Source of the DNA: Aegilops tauschii subsp. strangulata
Lineage: Eukaryota > Streptophyta > Magnoliopsida > Poales > Poaceae
DNA: 64,000 nt
Direction: 5' to 3'
Assembly (NCBI RefSeq): GCF_002575655.3
Contig: NC_053039.3
Coordinates: forward strand, 372,349,633-372,413,632
The position numbers and the translations under genes were made by a program. The notes beneath the pieces were generated by a model. That model was not told the DNA's origin. It searched no databases and was given only the letters and a program-made list of their open reading frames with translations. This document shows positions 46,531 through 57,012 of the stretch, one piece after another. Position 1 is the first letter of the stretch. Every line of letters begins with the position of its first letter.

Positions 46531-47690
46531 ATGAGCCATCACTGTGACCACAAATGGCACTTTATTTTAGTGGAACTTCACAAGAGACTCATTCCAAAAT
46601 AAATGTTTTGTGTAGTTCACCAAAAGGTCACAATAGCAACGAGGTGAAATGGATATCCCTATTCGCACAAAAAGATAGAAAGAAAATAGTTACTGGTCAA
46701 TAACAAGATACGAAACATACACGAAATGAAAAGAAGCATCTTGATTATGTTCATGGCAATCACGCAAGAACAGTAGAAATTGTAAAACAGCATCATTGCT
46801 TCATGTTACGGAAGCATTACAATCAACAATGACATTCATCAAATATGGGATTACTTTAATGGTGGCATTGCTTGTTTACCAGATATAGTAGATCAACAGC
46901 AGCTAAAGAGTTGGTTTAAGGGCATGGGACAATGGGGACACCAGGACACTCAGCAGCGTAAAGAAGCAACTTACTTATCATACTGAGAAAAATAACAGGA
47001 GTACCATTTGTCACACAGTTTAATTGCACCATATTACTGGAGGCATTAGATTAACAATAACATTGGTTAGACATGTTCTTACGGTGATAGTATGATTGCT
47101 GCATTTTACATGCGCCCTTATATTAACAACTGCAAAAAGTTGGTATAAGGACATGCGACAATGAACGCATCAGCACAATGTACCTACAAGGAGGCATAAA
47201 GTGGTGATGCCGAGTTTGTGCATACTATGTGAGGGCAGCAAATCTAATCCTAGATACCTTTTACTATATGAGGGCAGCAAATCTAATCCTGGACATACTC
47301 TGTTGACTTGTCCACCAGCCGCCACTTTCTATCCTTTTGTCGACCAATAATAGATCTGTTCCTTATCCAGTTTGTACCGCCTTTTCCCTTTATTTCCCTT
47401 TTCAACCAAGAGACCGATTGGGCATCCAGTCTCTACTACTTTCCCCGTGTTATTTCCTCTTTGAATCAAGTCCTAGATTCATCCTACAACTTCCCCCCTA
47501 CGTTGTTTGAACCAAGTCCTAGATTCGACTGCATGAAGTAATTGTACCTCTAATAATACTAAAAATTTAGGTGGCTTTGGAAGAGCTGATGGAAGTAGAA
47601 AAAGTTTCACATGCAGCCATGTGGGGAGCTGGGGTAGTAGAGCAGGGCCGCGTTCGAAGGAACTTATACCTGAGGGTCGTCGGTATGTGG
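46531..47690. other. AT-rich region, no confident gene
   Basis: Contains a 43-base-spaced duplication of GAGGGCAGCAAATCTAATCC (near 47231 and 47273) and a second duplicated phrase, AAGTCCTAGATTC (47467 and 47513). It may be intron or 3' part of the minus-strand transcript starting near 48000, but no exon can be shown. Confidence 0.35.
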
Positions 47691-47933
47691 CTAGGAGGCC
47701 GGCGGCAGGTCGGATCTGCCCACAATACGGCAAGGAGGAAGAAGGGGTCGGAGGACCTCCTGAGCCGGCGCTGTGTCAGAGAGAACGACACGGTCAGAGG
47801 ATTGGGACCTGCCGGTAGCTGTGGGTTCCTCCCTCGCCACCGATGATCGCGTGAACAATGCACCTAGTCCCCTACACACACCGGCCGAAGGGATCCGGCT
47901 GGATCTGTGACCAGCGGTGAGCAGAGAGAACAT
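47691..47933 (-). CDS. Possible first exon of an unrecognised gene or gene fragment
   Basis: An 80-residue frame from ATG 47933, MFSLLTAGHRSSRIPSAGVC then RGLGALFTRSSVAREE. It lies 85-90 bases downstream of a strong TATA box on the same strand (48018-48029), with a CT-rich leader (CTTCATTCTCTCATCCTCTC). The start is rich in Ser/Arg and poor in acids, as in organelle-targeting peptides. No domain is recognised. A GGTATAAG donor-like site lies beyond the stop, near 47670, so the exon may be longer in another frame. Confidence 0.3.
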   Translation of the reverse strand: MFSLLTAGHRSSRIPSAGVCRGLGALFTRSSVAREEPTATGRSQSSDRVVLSDTAPAQEVLRPLLPPCRIVGRSDLPPAS

Positions 47934-48017
47934 GTCGCTACCGCTGTCTTGTTTAGATCTGGAGAGGATGAGAGAATGAAGAGAGCAACCCTAGTAAAGC
48001 AAGCACTCAGGCCCCTG

Positions 48018-48029
48018 CCTATATATATA
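48018..48029 (-). promoter_or_regulatory. TATA box
   Basis: CCTATATATATAG on the plus strand gives CTATATATATAGG on the minus strand, about 85 bases upstream of the ATG at 47933. Confidence 0.5.
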
Positions 48030-49939
48030 GTGGAGTGATTGTCTTTTTCTCTCTACAACAAGCGTTTCAATTTGTGTATGTGGCATTAAAGAAAAGAAAC
48101 TCTCTATTTAACATGACTGACTACAATTTGCACTTTGTTCACTTGTGCTCCCCGGCCCTCCATTCATTGAACAACCCCATGGGTGAATAAACATAGTATA
48201 GTACTATCTATATAGAACGAAGAGGCTCGAACAATTTTAGCTTTGAGATACCGATGGTACAGTTTGACCACATTGCATCAATGGACTCAGTACTTTGAAG
48301 AAACCTATACGTATAAACACATGCATGGTTTACATTCCAAATCGCTAGCTAGAGCTTGAACTGTATTTGTTTACATGTCCCAACTTTTTCTTTTGGTTTT
48401 CTGCTCCATGGCGCAATTCATTGATACCAAATTATGCTATGAGTATTTAAAAGTTGAGGGTAGGGCTTTTCCCGGGTAGTACGCGCGGAAGTTTTCACGT
48501 AGCCGGTTTGACAGAGAGGCAAGGAGGGTGAGGGAGTAGAGGATTCAACTTACTGCTGGAAAGGTAGGGCTGTGCGATTTGACGGCTTGTTACTGCTAGA
48601 AAGATGGGGTCTTGTGATATGACTACTCACTATAGTCATTATTACTCCGGCGCTACGACCGAGGTGATGCCCCCCTTCCGTTCCCACTCTAAATCTGGTG
48701 CATGACACGTCGACCTAGATGCTGGCTCTCCCACATGTCGACGAAGTAAGAAGGAGCAAAGAATCATGCGGTATTATAGTACTACATAGTATATACTACT
48801 ACTCACATCAGAGGAGTGCAAAACACGGCAGCCTAGTGAACCAGCAGGTGATAGGCTATAGAAAACAATGTGGTGATATGGCCATAAAAAACAATGTACA
48901 ACAGTCCAGTCTCTAGCACATACAGTACTCCACCTCTTCCTCCTCCTCTCGGTTCATCACCATCATACTTTCCCCATTCCTGTGTTTTCAATATCATGCG
49001 AATCAAATAGGCGCTTAGACTGTTTTAGGTCAGGTCATTTTTTATAAATGTGTTATGTCCAAAATTTAATGAACGTGCTTCGGTTTCCATGGAAAAAATC
49101 CGGTTTGCATGATAGTAATTCATTTATTTATTTATTCTTCTGCAGGTGGTTTGCATGTAATTCGTCAGGTCTGAAATGTAAAGTACGCCGGCATGCTTGC
49201 ATATGCTCCGAGTCATGCATGCACTACGTCCCTGTTGCTCTATGTCCCACGTGTCGGCGAAAGGAAGCACGTGGAAATAGCCTAGGAGTACATATAGGAG
49301 GAAAAATGCGTGAAAAAATATGTACTATGAAGCATAGCTGTGATTCAAAAAGGAGAGCTAAAGTGATGACAGGTATAGGTCGCACGCACCCACCTAGTGG
49401 TACTCAGTACCAGACGTTCGAGTACTCAGTACTTCTATTCTATCAACACGAGTCCCATCTGACAACAGCGTTCGTGCTACAGCTAGCTCTTCTCCCTCGT
49501 TTCTCTTTTCTAATTCTAAATCAGCCGACGCGCGGTGGGCGGGGTGGGGATTTGCGGATAGTCGGTTTGCTCAACTGCGGCCCCACCTGACAGTGAAAAT
49601 GCTATGACAACAAGCGTTCCCTTGCTTGAGCGGCGTGCCGGACAGACCGTGTGGGGGTGCGACGCGAATGCGGCAGTCTTTACCTTTATAACTTATACAT
49701 AGAAAATGCCAAGCCAATGCACGATGAGCGGCGGGCCGGAATGACATTGTGGGGTGCGACGCGAACGGCAGAGGCGTGTTGTAGTACTTGTTCCACTTTC
49801 TTGTTTTGAACTCGTGACATGTGGTAACACTCGGTTTTGAATATATATATGTTTGGTTGTCGCGCAAATATGTATACTCCCTCCATGTAGGTTGGGTCGC
49901 TAAAGTCAAAATTTGACACAAAACACGATGGTGACCAGT
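48030..49939. other. Intergenic with diverged dispersed repeats
   Basis: 48500-48690 resembles the 19.6- and 20.2-kb repeat (GGGCTGTGCGATTTGACGGC; ATTACTCCGGCGCTACGAC). 49530-49670 resembles the 15.2- and 18.8-kb repeat (CGCGGTGGGCGGGGTGGGG; TGCGGCCCCACCTGACAGTG). The frame at 49048-49590 is open but has no family resemblance and overlaps the repeat, so I do not call it a gene. Confidence 0.4.
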
Positions 49940-50165
49940 CTACCTCCGTCCTCGTTTATTGCTACCCATCATAATCTGTTCCAAAATTTGACCATAAATT
50001 TGACTGACAAAAGTTTCATGCATGTCACCAAAATTATATCATTGAAAACTATGTCCAAATACAAATAAAATGATATAATTTTTTTGACATGCACTAACAT
50101 TTTGCCAGTTAAATCTTTGGTCAAAATTTATTACAAAAGGGACTAATAAACTAGGACCTAGGTAG
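49940..50165. mobile_element. Stowaway-type MITE
   Basis: About 226 bp with inverted ends: CTACCTCCGTCCTCGTTTAT on the left, and on the right GACTAATAAACTAGGACC then TAGGTAG, which mirrors it. TA follows the right end; the left flank has decayed to GT. The interior has mirrored TTTGACCA/TGGTCAAA words. Confidence 0.65.
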
Positions 50166-50382
50166 TACACTAGGACGAAGACAGTGGTACTACATATAAT
50201 TAACGCCAAATAAGAGCAAGGGATCACACATGTCATTTACGAATGGAATAAAAATGCCATACACTAATAAAACATCAAGGCCATGCGGCGATGCAGTGCT
50301 GGTTACAGGAGGCAAGAAGAAAGATGCATCCATTGACGACCTCCTCCTCCCCAACTCAGGGCGTCGGCCCATCGAACGGCGG

Positions 50383-50925
50383 CTAAGTAGCAGTGGTATT
50401 CGTGGCCAGGTCAACGTGCTTCTCAACAATGGCGTCCAAAGATTCAGGCCAGTGGAAGAAGGCCAACGTCTTTCTGTCCTCCCTGGCCTTGTAGTGGCCT
50501 ATGTAGATGATTTCCTCGTAGACGTGGATGTGTAGGTCGGCGGTTTCTTGCATTGTGAGGCGCTATGTGACAAGCGCGGCCTCGAGGTGCACATTCTTCG
50601 TCACGACCTCCGGCAGCTGCAGGGCCACCAGGGCTTGAAAGAGTTCATCACCATGGAGGCCGATGAGGGTGGCAGGCAATAAGGAGCCTGGGCGCACGGG
50701 CTGGAGCAGTACGGCAAGGTCGTCCGTGCGCTTCTTGAGGGCGGTGAACTTGCGAATGGAGCGGACCATGATGTCATCCATGCGAGAGGCGAAGCCGGCG
50801 TCGGTGAGGGCTACGACGCCGGCAGTCGCCAGCATCGTCTGGAAACGCTGCATGGTGCGGGGCCGCAGGCCGGCGTCTTGGATGATCTGGCAAAGCCGAC
50901 TGCCGCTCGCGTGCATTGCCTCCAT
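50383..50925 (-). pseudogene. Tandem-duplicated unrecognised gene, copy 1 (internal TAG)
   Basis: From ATG 50925 (MEAMHASGSRLCQIIQDAGL) the frame runs to a TAG at 50563-50565. It then continues in the same frame (RLTMQETADLHIHVYEEIIY, IGHYKAREDRKTLAFFHWPE) to a natural stop at 50383-50385, 180 codons in all. Copy 2 has CAG at the position of the internal TAG, so this is a C-to-T nonsense change. The protein is mostly helical by eye, with no membrane segment or signal peptide. I do not recognise the family. A TATA box lies at 51018-51026 on the same strand, about 95 bases upstream of the ATG. Confidence 0.6.
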
Positions 50926-51017
50926 ACATGCTTGTGGCTTCTGGTCACTTAGTCTTGGATTCGAGTGAGCAGTGTTGCGCAGAGACTAGGAGTAGATGGA
51001 TTGGAGTGGTGGGGCGC

Positions 51018-51026
51018 CTTTATATG
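51018..51026 (-). promoter_or_regulatory. TATA box of copy 1
   Basis: Minus strand CATATAAAGG. Shared with copy 2 within the duplicated flank GGACTCTCATATAAA. Confidence 0.6.
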
Positions 51027-51806
51027 AGAGTCCAAACTGCGTTGCATTACATCGTGCTGGCTCCATTCTGCTTCTCCAATTAATTCCCTTTGCATGCTAA
51101 TTGAGGATGTATCATTGACCGTTCAACGTCTCGGGAACCGTTACCGTCTCCCTCCTTGGCATTCAAGTTGTATCAACATAAATGCGGGTCAAGAAGAGAC
51201 TAGTCATTACTACATTGTGCACCATGACCAAGGCAGAGGGGAAAATGAGAGAACTTAATATTTTTACTGTAGTACTACCATTGCATGCAATGAACTGACT
51301 GCAGCATGCCGTGCTAGGTAGTCTCAAGGCATTGAAAACATACACGACCCACATCTCTTATTGGTTGGTTCCTTTATTCATGTCAAGAAACAAGAAACGA
51401 GGTCAAGTTAATCCATTGCACCTAAGTGTTTTGGGCTTATAAAGGATTTTGTAAGCGATCGACACAATAATCATAAGATCTGCATTCGATGGTGGCGCCT
51501 ATTTGACGCAAACAATAATAGAAAAGAAATGCCACAAACTGCGACAACGCGCCCCCTCCCCTACACATAAGACGGGCACGCGAGTGTACGCAACTCCCAC
51601 GTCCGGGTTGCGCTTGGCTCTTCACCTCTTTTAGAAGTCGAACAATGATGTCATTTACGACTGGAATAAAAATGCGATACACTAATAATACATTAAGGCC
51701 ACGAGGCGATGCAGTGCTGGTTACAGAAGGCAAGAAGAAGGATGCATCCATCGATGACCTCCTCCTCCTCCTCCTCGACTCAAGGCGCCGGCCCACCGAA
51801 CAATGG

Positions 51807-52348
51807 CTAAGTAGCAGCGGCTTTCGTGGCCAGGTCAACGTGCTTCCGAACAATGGCGTCCAAAGATTCCAGCCGGTGGAAGAAGGCCAACGTCTTTATG
51901 CCCTCGCTGGCCTGTAGTGGCCTATGTAGAAGATTTCCTTATAGACGTGGATGTGCAGGTCGACGATTTCTTGCATGGCGAGGCACTGCGCGGCGTGCGT
52001 GGCCTCGAGGTGCACATTCTTCGTCGCGACCTCCGGCAGCTGCAGGGCCACCAGTGCTTCAAAGAGTTCGTCACCTCGGAGGCCGATGAGGGTGGAAGGC
52101 AACGAGGAGCCTAGGCGCGCGGGATGGAGGAGTACGGCAAGGTCATCTGCACGCTTCTTGATGGTGGTGAACTTGCGGATGGAGCCGACCATCATCTCGC
52201 ACATGCGAGAGGCGAAGCCTTGGTCGACGAGGGCTATGACGCCGGTGGTCGCCAGCACCGTCTGGAAACGCTGCGCGGTGCGGGGCCGCGGGCCGGCGTC
52301 TTGGATGATCTGGCACAACCAACTGCTACTCACGTCCATCGACGCCAT
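51807..52348 (-). pseudogene. Tandem-duplicated unrecognised gene, copy 2 (one-base deletion)
   Basis: From ATG 52348 (MASMDVSSSWLCQIIQDAGP) the frame ends early at 51896 after IGHYRPARA. Copy 1 reads IGHYKARED here: the AAG of copy 1 is AG in this copy, a one-base loss. With it, the frame would go on ...KTLAFFHRLESLDAIV to the stop at 51807-51809. The total length is 542 bp against 543 in copy 1, which fits exactly one missing base. TATA box at 52448-52455, minus strand. Promoter, coding and 5' flank are all duplicated, with a period of about 1.42 kb. Confidence 0.65.
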
Positions 52349-52447
52349 GGGTGCTTGTGGCTTCTGGTCACTTGGTCTTGGTCTTGGATTGGAGTGGGCA
52401 GTGTTGCGCGGAGACTAGGAGTAGATGGACTGGAGTGGTAGGGCGCG

Positions 52448-52455
52448 TTTATATG
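52448..52455 (-). promoter_or_regulatory. TATA box of copy 2
   Basis: Minus strand CATATAAAC, within the duplicated flank GGACTCTCATATAAA, about 100 bases upstream of the ATG. Confidence 0.6.
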
Positions 52456-52639
52456 AGAGTCCAAACTGCGTTGCATTCACATCATGATGGCTTCATTCTG
52501 CTTCTCCAATTACTTCCCTCTGCATGCTAATTGAATGAGGAGGCATCATTGACCGTTCAATGTTTCGGGAACCGCTACCCTCTCCCTCGTTGGCATTCAA
52601 GCCGTATCAACGTAAATGCGTGTCAAAAAGAGAAGTTGA

Positions 52640-52945
52640 ACGGTCAAACTAGCCCTCATGTGTGGATACTTTAGGGCTATTTGAGCCCAAACTAGCTCAA
52701 ACTAACTCTAACCCCTCGATCCAAACAGGGCCAAAGAAGAGAGAGAGGGTTAGAGTAACAGAGTTGGTAGATAACATATCATGTTAAATGCTATGCTACT
52801 TTGTGTCATGCATGGCAATAAATATGACCATCTATGACACTACTCTATGATAGTACTATGCACTATGGAGATAGTATCATACACTAGTATCATATGCATG
52901 ATACTAGTATATGATACTCCCCACTATGAGTAGCCTTAATATTTA
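52640..52945. repeat. Two small MITE-like segments
   Basis: First, a GGGCTATTTGAGCCCAAACT-type segment with inverted GGGCT/AGCCC words. Then an AT-rich one ending in the palindrome ATACTAGTATCATATGCATG/ATACTAGTAT (about 52878-52918). Neither has a clear target duplication. Confidence 0.35.
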
Positions 52946-53064
52946 CTCCCGTCGTTCCTAAATATTTAAGGTATAGATTCACTCATTTTGCTCCGTATGT
53001 ACTCATTGCGGTGTAGTCACAAGTTGAAATCTCTAGAAAGACAAGTATTTAGGAACGGAGGGAG
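52946..53064. mobile_element. Stowaway MITE (Thalos-like)
   Basis: 119 bp. Left end CTCCCGTCGTTCCTAAATAT and right end ATTTAGGAACGGAGGGAG are inverted repeats, flanked by TA on both sides. The interior (GATTCACTCATTTTGCTCCG, ACTTGAAATCTCTAGAAAGA-type words) is the well-known Triticeae Stowaway sequence. Confidence 0.9.
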
Positions 53065-53219
53065 TATTTGCTAACTAATACCAATGCATGTCGTGCTAGG
53101 TACGTCTCAGGGCATTAAAAACATACACGGCCCACGTCTCTTATTGGTTGATTCCCATTCATGTCTAGAAACAAGAAATGTGGTCAGGTTTGTTTTTGGG
53201 ATTATTTGGTATTCGTAAG

Positions 53220-53700
53220 ATGACTATAACTAGCAATTGCCACAATAATTGTAAGATCTGCATCCGACGGTGGCACCTATTGGACGCAAACAGCAATAGA
53301 AAATAATTGCCACAAAAAGGCCACACCAAGCCCCACCCCTACACATAAGACTGCCATGCAAGCGTTCGCAACTGCCATGTTCGGGTTGCGCTTGGTTCTT
53401 CGCCTCTGTGAGAAGTCGAACAATGATGTTACTACTTCTACAGTATCGAATCAACTGCTGCATGTCCCGTCCACCGCGTGGGCGAGGGAGAGCTTGTTGC
53501 AGGAGTAGTAAAGCAAAAGGCTCTCCTCGTCTGCAAGCCACCGCGCGCATGGGCGAGCGAGAGGGCGTACTACTAGTAATGATGCTTCTCCTTGTTGTAC
53601 GACTTGACGCAACACATCATAGCACGGGCCGCACATGCTTGCCTCTAAACTTGGCTAAAAGACACACATTGTACAATATTTGCTGCAACCTCTAACATTT
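53220..53700. repeat. Diverged copy of the flank of the duplicated genes
   Basis: TGGCACCTATTGGACGCAAA, CCTACACATAAGAC and GAGAAGTCGAACAATGATG match the 3' flank of copy 2 (51490-51650). The pattern AACTGCTGCATGTCC continues here and recurs at 54320-54470. There is no coding part, so this looks like a third, gene-less unit of the local duplication. Confidence 0.5.
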
Positions 53701-53915
53701 ACCCACCACAAATTAAAATATATATTCCTCTCCTGACCAGATCAGCGTGCAAACTATAATAGCCAGGATGACAGATAGGGCCAGAAGATTATTTTAATCA
53801 AAAAATGCTTCGAGACTGCCTCATAACATGGAGCCGACTCCAATGATTTTAAGCTTAGAGGCACGGTACACGCTATCCTAGACTATGTTACTATACTACC
53901 TCCCCTACACATGAA

Positions 53916-54203
53916 GGCCTCCTTTGGTTTGTAGGATTTTTGTAGGAATTCCATAGGGTAGGATTTGCAAAGGAAAATTCCTTTGAAGCCCTTTGGCTTG
54001 TAGGGATGGATTCCTATTCCTATGTAGGATAAGAATCAATCCTTCATATTTTGGACGAAAAAAACATTAGACTCAATGAAAAAAATCCTATCCTATGCAC
54101 CAAATGACATCTCTTTCTCTATAGGAATTGACATGCATGTCATCTCACTTCCTATGATTTTCCTATTCATCTAAAATTCCTATCCTATGAACCAAAGAAG
54201 GTC
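53916..54203. mobile_element. MITE, 288 bp, GAA-flanked
   Basis: Inverted ends GGCCTCCTTTGGTTTGTAGG and (reverse complement of the right end) GACCTTCTTTGGTTCATAGG. GAA flanks both sides. The interior is rich in TCCTATCCTATG and GGAATT words. A 3-bp duplication suggests a PIF/Harbinger or CACTA relative. The family is not certain. Confidence 0.65.
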
Positions 54204-54602
54204 GAAACTGCCACCCGAGCGTTCAGGATGTGCTTGGCTCTTCGCCTCTTCGGGAAGTCGAACAATGATGGTACTTCTACAGTGGAGTACTACTAGCATG
54301 CTTCTGGCCATCTACCACCGAATGAACTGCTGCATGTCCACCGCGTGCAGGAGGGAGAGCTGTAGTGAAAGCTTCACCTAGTTCTCCGAGCCACCACGCT
54401 CATGGGCGAGGGAGAGGGTGTTGTAATCAAACTTCTCCTTGTTGTACGAGTTGACGCGACACATCGAAGCAGTGCACTCGATGTATTTCAATAATTTGCG
54501 TTTACCGATGCATTAATTACAACACATGCATGCATGCCGTGACTTTCCTTTTGATACTTGCATGTGTTGATTTAATGCACCTTGAAGTAGTATGAATATG
54601 TG

Positions 54603-55562
54603 ATGGAAAAAATTTCTAACGCCCCGACCCTAAAGCAACAGATGGTGGTGCACGAGGAGGGCGAGATCATGCCGACGGAACAGGACCCGACGATGGAGCT
54701 CTCTATGGTCTCTATGGACCTCACCTTGCTCCGTTGCCCCTTGTGCCTCCGCCCCTTGAAGCCTCCAATGTACGAGGTTCAAATACACCTCATCCGTTCG
54801 GCTGATCGAGCAAGGTGCAGGTTTCTTGATTGATGGGTTGTTCGATTGATTTGTGCAGTGCAAGGGAGGGGACCTGGCCTGCGGGGACTGCTGCCGCGAG
54901 CTCCCTGGGAACCAGCGGCAGTGCCAGAAGTGCGAGCGCGGTGGCGGCTTCGACGTGCAGAACACGGTGATGGACACCGTCCTCTCCTCGGTGAGGGTGG
55001 AGTGCCCACACGAAGGCTGTGGGCTCTACGTCACTTACCACGAGCTCGTCGATCACCAGAGCGTGTGTCCGCTCGCGCCCTGCAAATTCCCCGTGCCCAT
55101 CTGCGGCTACGAAGGCCCACCACCGGCGCTCCCCCACCACATCAGCACCGTGCATCCCATGCCCGTGCACATGATCCAGTACGGCAAGGTGTCCCAGCTG
55201 CAAGTGCTAGTGTCGGAGCCGCGACTCTTGCTATTCGCGGAGGAGGATGGCCACACATTTTTTGTGGTCGGCGGCGTGCTTGACATCAGTGCGCCTATCG
55301 TCATGTCGGTCGTTTGCATCCGAGCGGGGGCGTCCCCACTGCCGCACTACGCGGCCAAGCTGTGGGTGAACGGCCCGCCGGGGGAGCCCAAAGGCAGGAT
55401 CGACACCGCAAGGTGGAAATCGAGGTGACAAGCAGCAAGGATTCTGGCGCTGTCACCGTGTAGGAGCTGGCCTTCTTCACAGTTCTGCCCAAGCTGCTGG
55501 CCGATGCTGGGTTTTCGAGGACAGTGTCTGTCCACATTCAGATTGACAAGCTCACCTCCTAA
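54603..55562 (+). pseudogene. SINA-type E3 ubiquitin ligase, frameshifted
   Basis: Exon 1 (ATG 54603 to 54776, donor GAG|GTTCAA) and exon 2 from 54859 (after TTGTGCAG) keep phase. The RING part is CPLCLRPLKPPMYE joined to CKGGDLACGDCCRELPGNQR then QCQKC. The SIAH-type zinc finger follows: VECPHEGCGLYVTYHELVDH, CPLAPCKFPVPICGYEG, HHISTVHPM. Such proteins pass ubiquitin to substrates through the C-terminal substrate-binding domain. Here the C-terminal part slips near 55407-55409 (one base lost) and ends early at 55428. In the next frame KVEIEVTSSKDSGAVTV is followed by TAG (55461-55463), then ELAFFTVLPKLL and a stop at 55560-55562. Two lesions make this a pseudogene unless they are sequencing errors. 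Confidence 0.75.
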
Positions 55563-56100
55563 ATGATTCTACAGTGCCTTATGTTTATCTTAGTAATATT
55601 CAAATGTAGGGGTTAGCTCGGTCTACTTTAGCTTAAGAGATGGTGGATTTTGGTGGCGATGCAACAATTACTTCGACATCAGATCAGCAGTTAAAGTAAT
55701 TTCCAACTGTCGAACGGATATTTTGTGTCTGTTGGATATAAAGATCCTTTGGGTAAGGAGTATAAGCTGCTTATATGCTTGTTTGTTGAGGAAGTGTTGC
55801 ATACTTCTGCGAGTTCATGCGACACATCAAAGTAATACTACTACTAGTAGTACTCACCCGACTGTGCAATAGGTAGACGAAGCTCGTGTCGTGTTGGTGC
55901 CGAGTGCAGCCCGCACATTAACCAAAACCTCACGCCTCCAGCTTAGCCTCCGTGTTTTAAACTTCTCAATCTCAAGGCCAAGGAGCAACAAGAACCTATG
56001 ATAGAGCCAATTGGATGGTTGAGAACACTACAATTTGTAGCTACAGATGCGTGTGTGAGAGAGGACGAGTGCGTGCGTGCACCTCTTCTCTTCGTGTATC
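55563..56100. other. 3' flank of the SINA-like gene and intergenic DNA
   Basis: The first 200 bases look like a 3' UTR (AT-rich, TTAGTAATATTC). No further coding signal. Confidence 0.35.
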
Positions 56101-56436
56101 TTTACTCCTATAAAAGACTCAGTTGGTGATAATGGTGTGTCTGCCATCCTTCATTTCTGACCATCAGATCTGCATCTAACGGCTGTGAGGTAAGTTGTGG
56201 CATTTTTGCAACAATAGCCCACATCACTGCTCCTATTTGCAGAAAGCCCCTTATTATGTTGAAAGCAACCACATCCCTCCTTCACCTCATCAAAACAGCC
56301 TGAGAAATGTATTTTAAGTGAAACATAATATATTTTTAGTGCTATATGTATATCAAAACAAGAGTGTTTTCTTTCAAGTTTGTGAACAAGTACTTTTCTA
56401 CTTTGGATCCATTGCAACGCACGGGCACATTACTAG
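56100..56436 (+). mobile_element. Half copy of the foldback/Helitron-like family
   Basis: CTTTACTCCTATAAAAGACT, GTTGGTGATAATGGTGTGTC and TGCCATCC match the centre-to-right arm of the element at 21448-21932. It ends TTGCAACGCACGGGCACATT then ACTAG, followed by TA. Only one arm exists here, so the foldback at 21448-21932 may be the derived form. Confidence 0.6.
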
Positions 56437-56439
56437 TAA

Positions 56440-56910
56440 CGTACTAAACTCATAGTACAAGTGTATGTGGGTGTCATGGACCTAGGGAGCTAGAGATGGT
56501 GCCTGTGAGAAGTCTCGAGAGACTAGGTGTGTGTGGGAAAGAGGGAGAGAGATGATATGTGTCGATGTAATGCGTGTGAAAAAATGACTAGTCTATAGCT
56601 CGCCACGAGGCTATTCCTGGCGAACGCCCCAATAACCATAAGATATGTATCTGACGGTGCCAGCTATTGCACATACACAGTAGTAGAAAAAGAAGTACCG
56701 TGGCATATTACAAAACTGCTACACCACGACCGAGAACGCGTGCCCACGTTACGCCATCCGGGAATAGTGCCGCACTTCGAAACTAGAACCGTCAATAAAT
56801 TTTGAGCTTGCGTCTCGTCACATTCCAAATTACTACCACACTATATTTAATTGCAAACATGTTCACACCGATCAAAGCTAAATGGTTTCCCACTTAGGAG
56901 CGTATTAGTA
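56440..56910. other. Intergenic, no gene
   Basis: The segment CGCCCCAATAACCATAAGAT then ATGTATCTGACGGTGCCAGC resembles the flank words near 51470 and 53250 (AATAATCATAAGATCTGCAT). Otherwise unremarkable. Confidence 0.35.
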
Positions 56911-56916
56911 CTCGGT

Positions 56917-56924
56917 TATAAATA
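56917..56924 (+). promoter_or_regulatory. TATA box of the Ala-rich gene
   Basis: TATAAATA, about 90 bases upstream of the ATG at 57013. An ATG at 56937 lies only 13 bases after it, so it is probably upstream of the transcription start. Confidence 0.6.
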
Positions 56925-57012
56925 CTCTACTCCAAGATGACTACACATTCCTCCTCAACTCCTCATCCACAAAAACAAACAATTGTTTCATCATCTTTCC
57001 CTTGCGTCCGCC

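Noticed and set aside
49048..49590. 180-residue plus-strand frame
   Set aside because: No family resemblance, no promoter seen, and its end overlaps a dispersed repeat.
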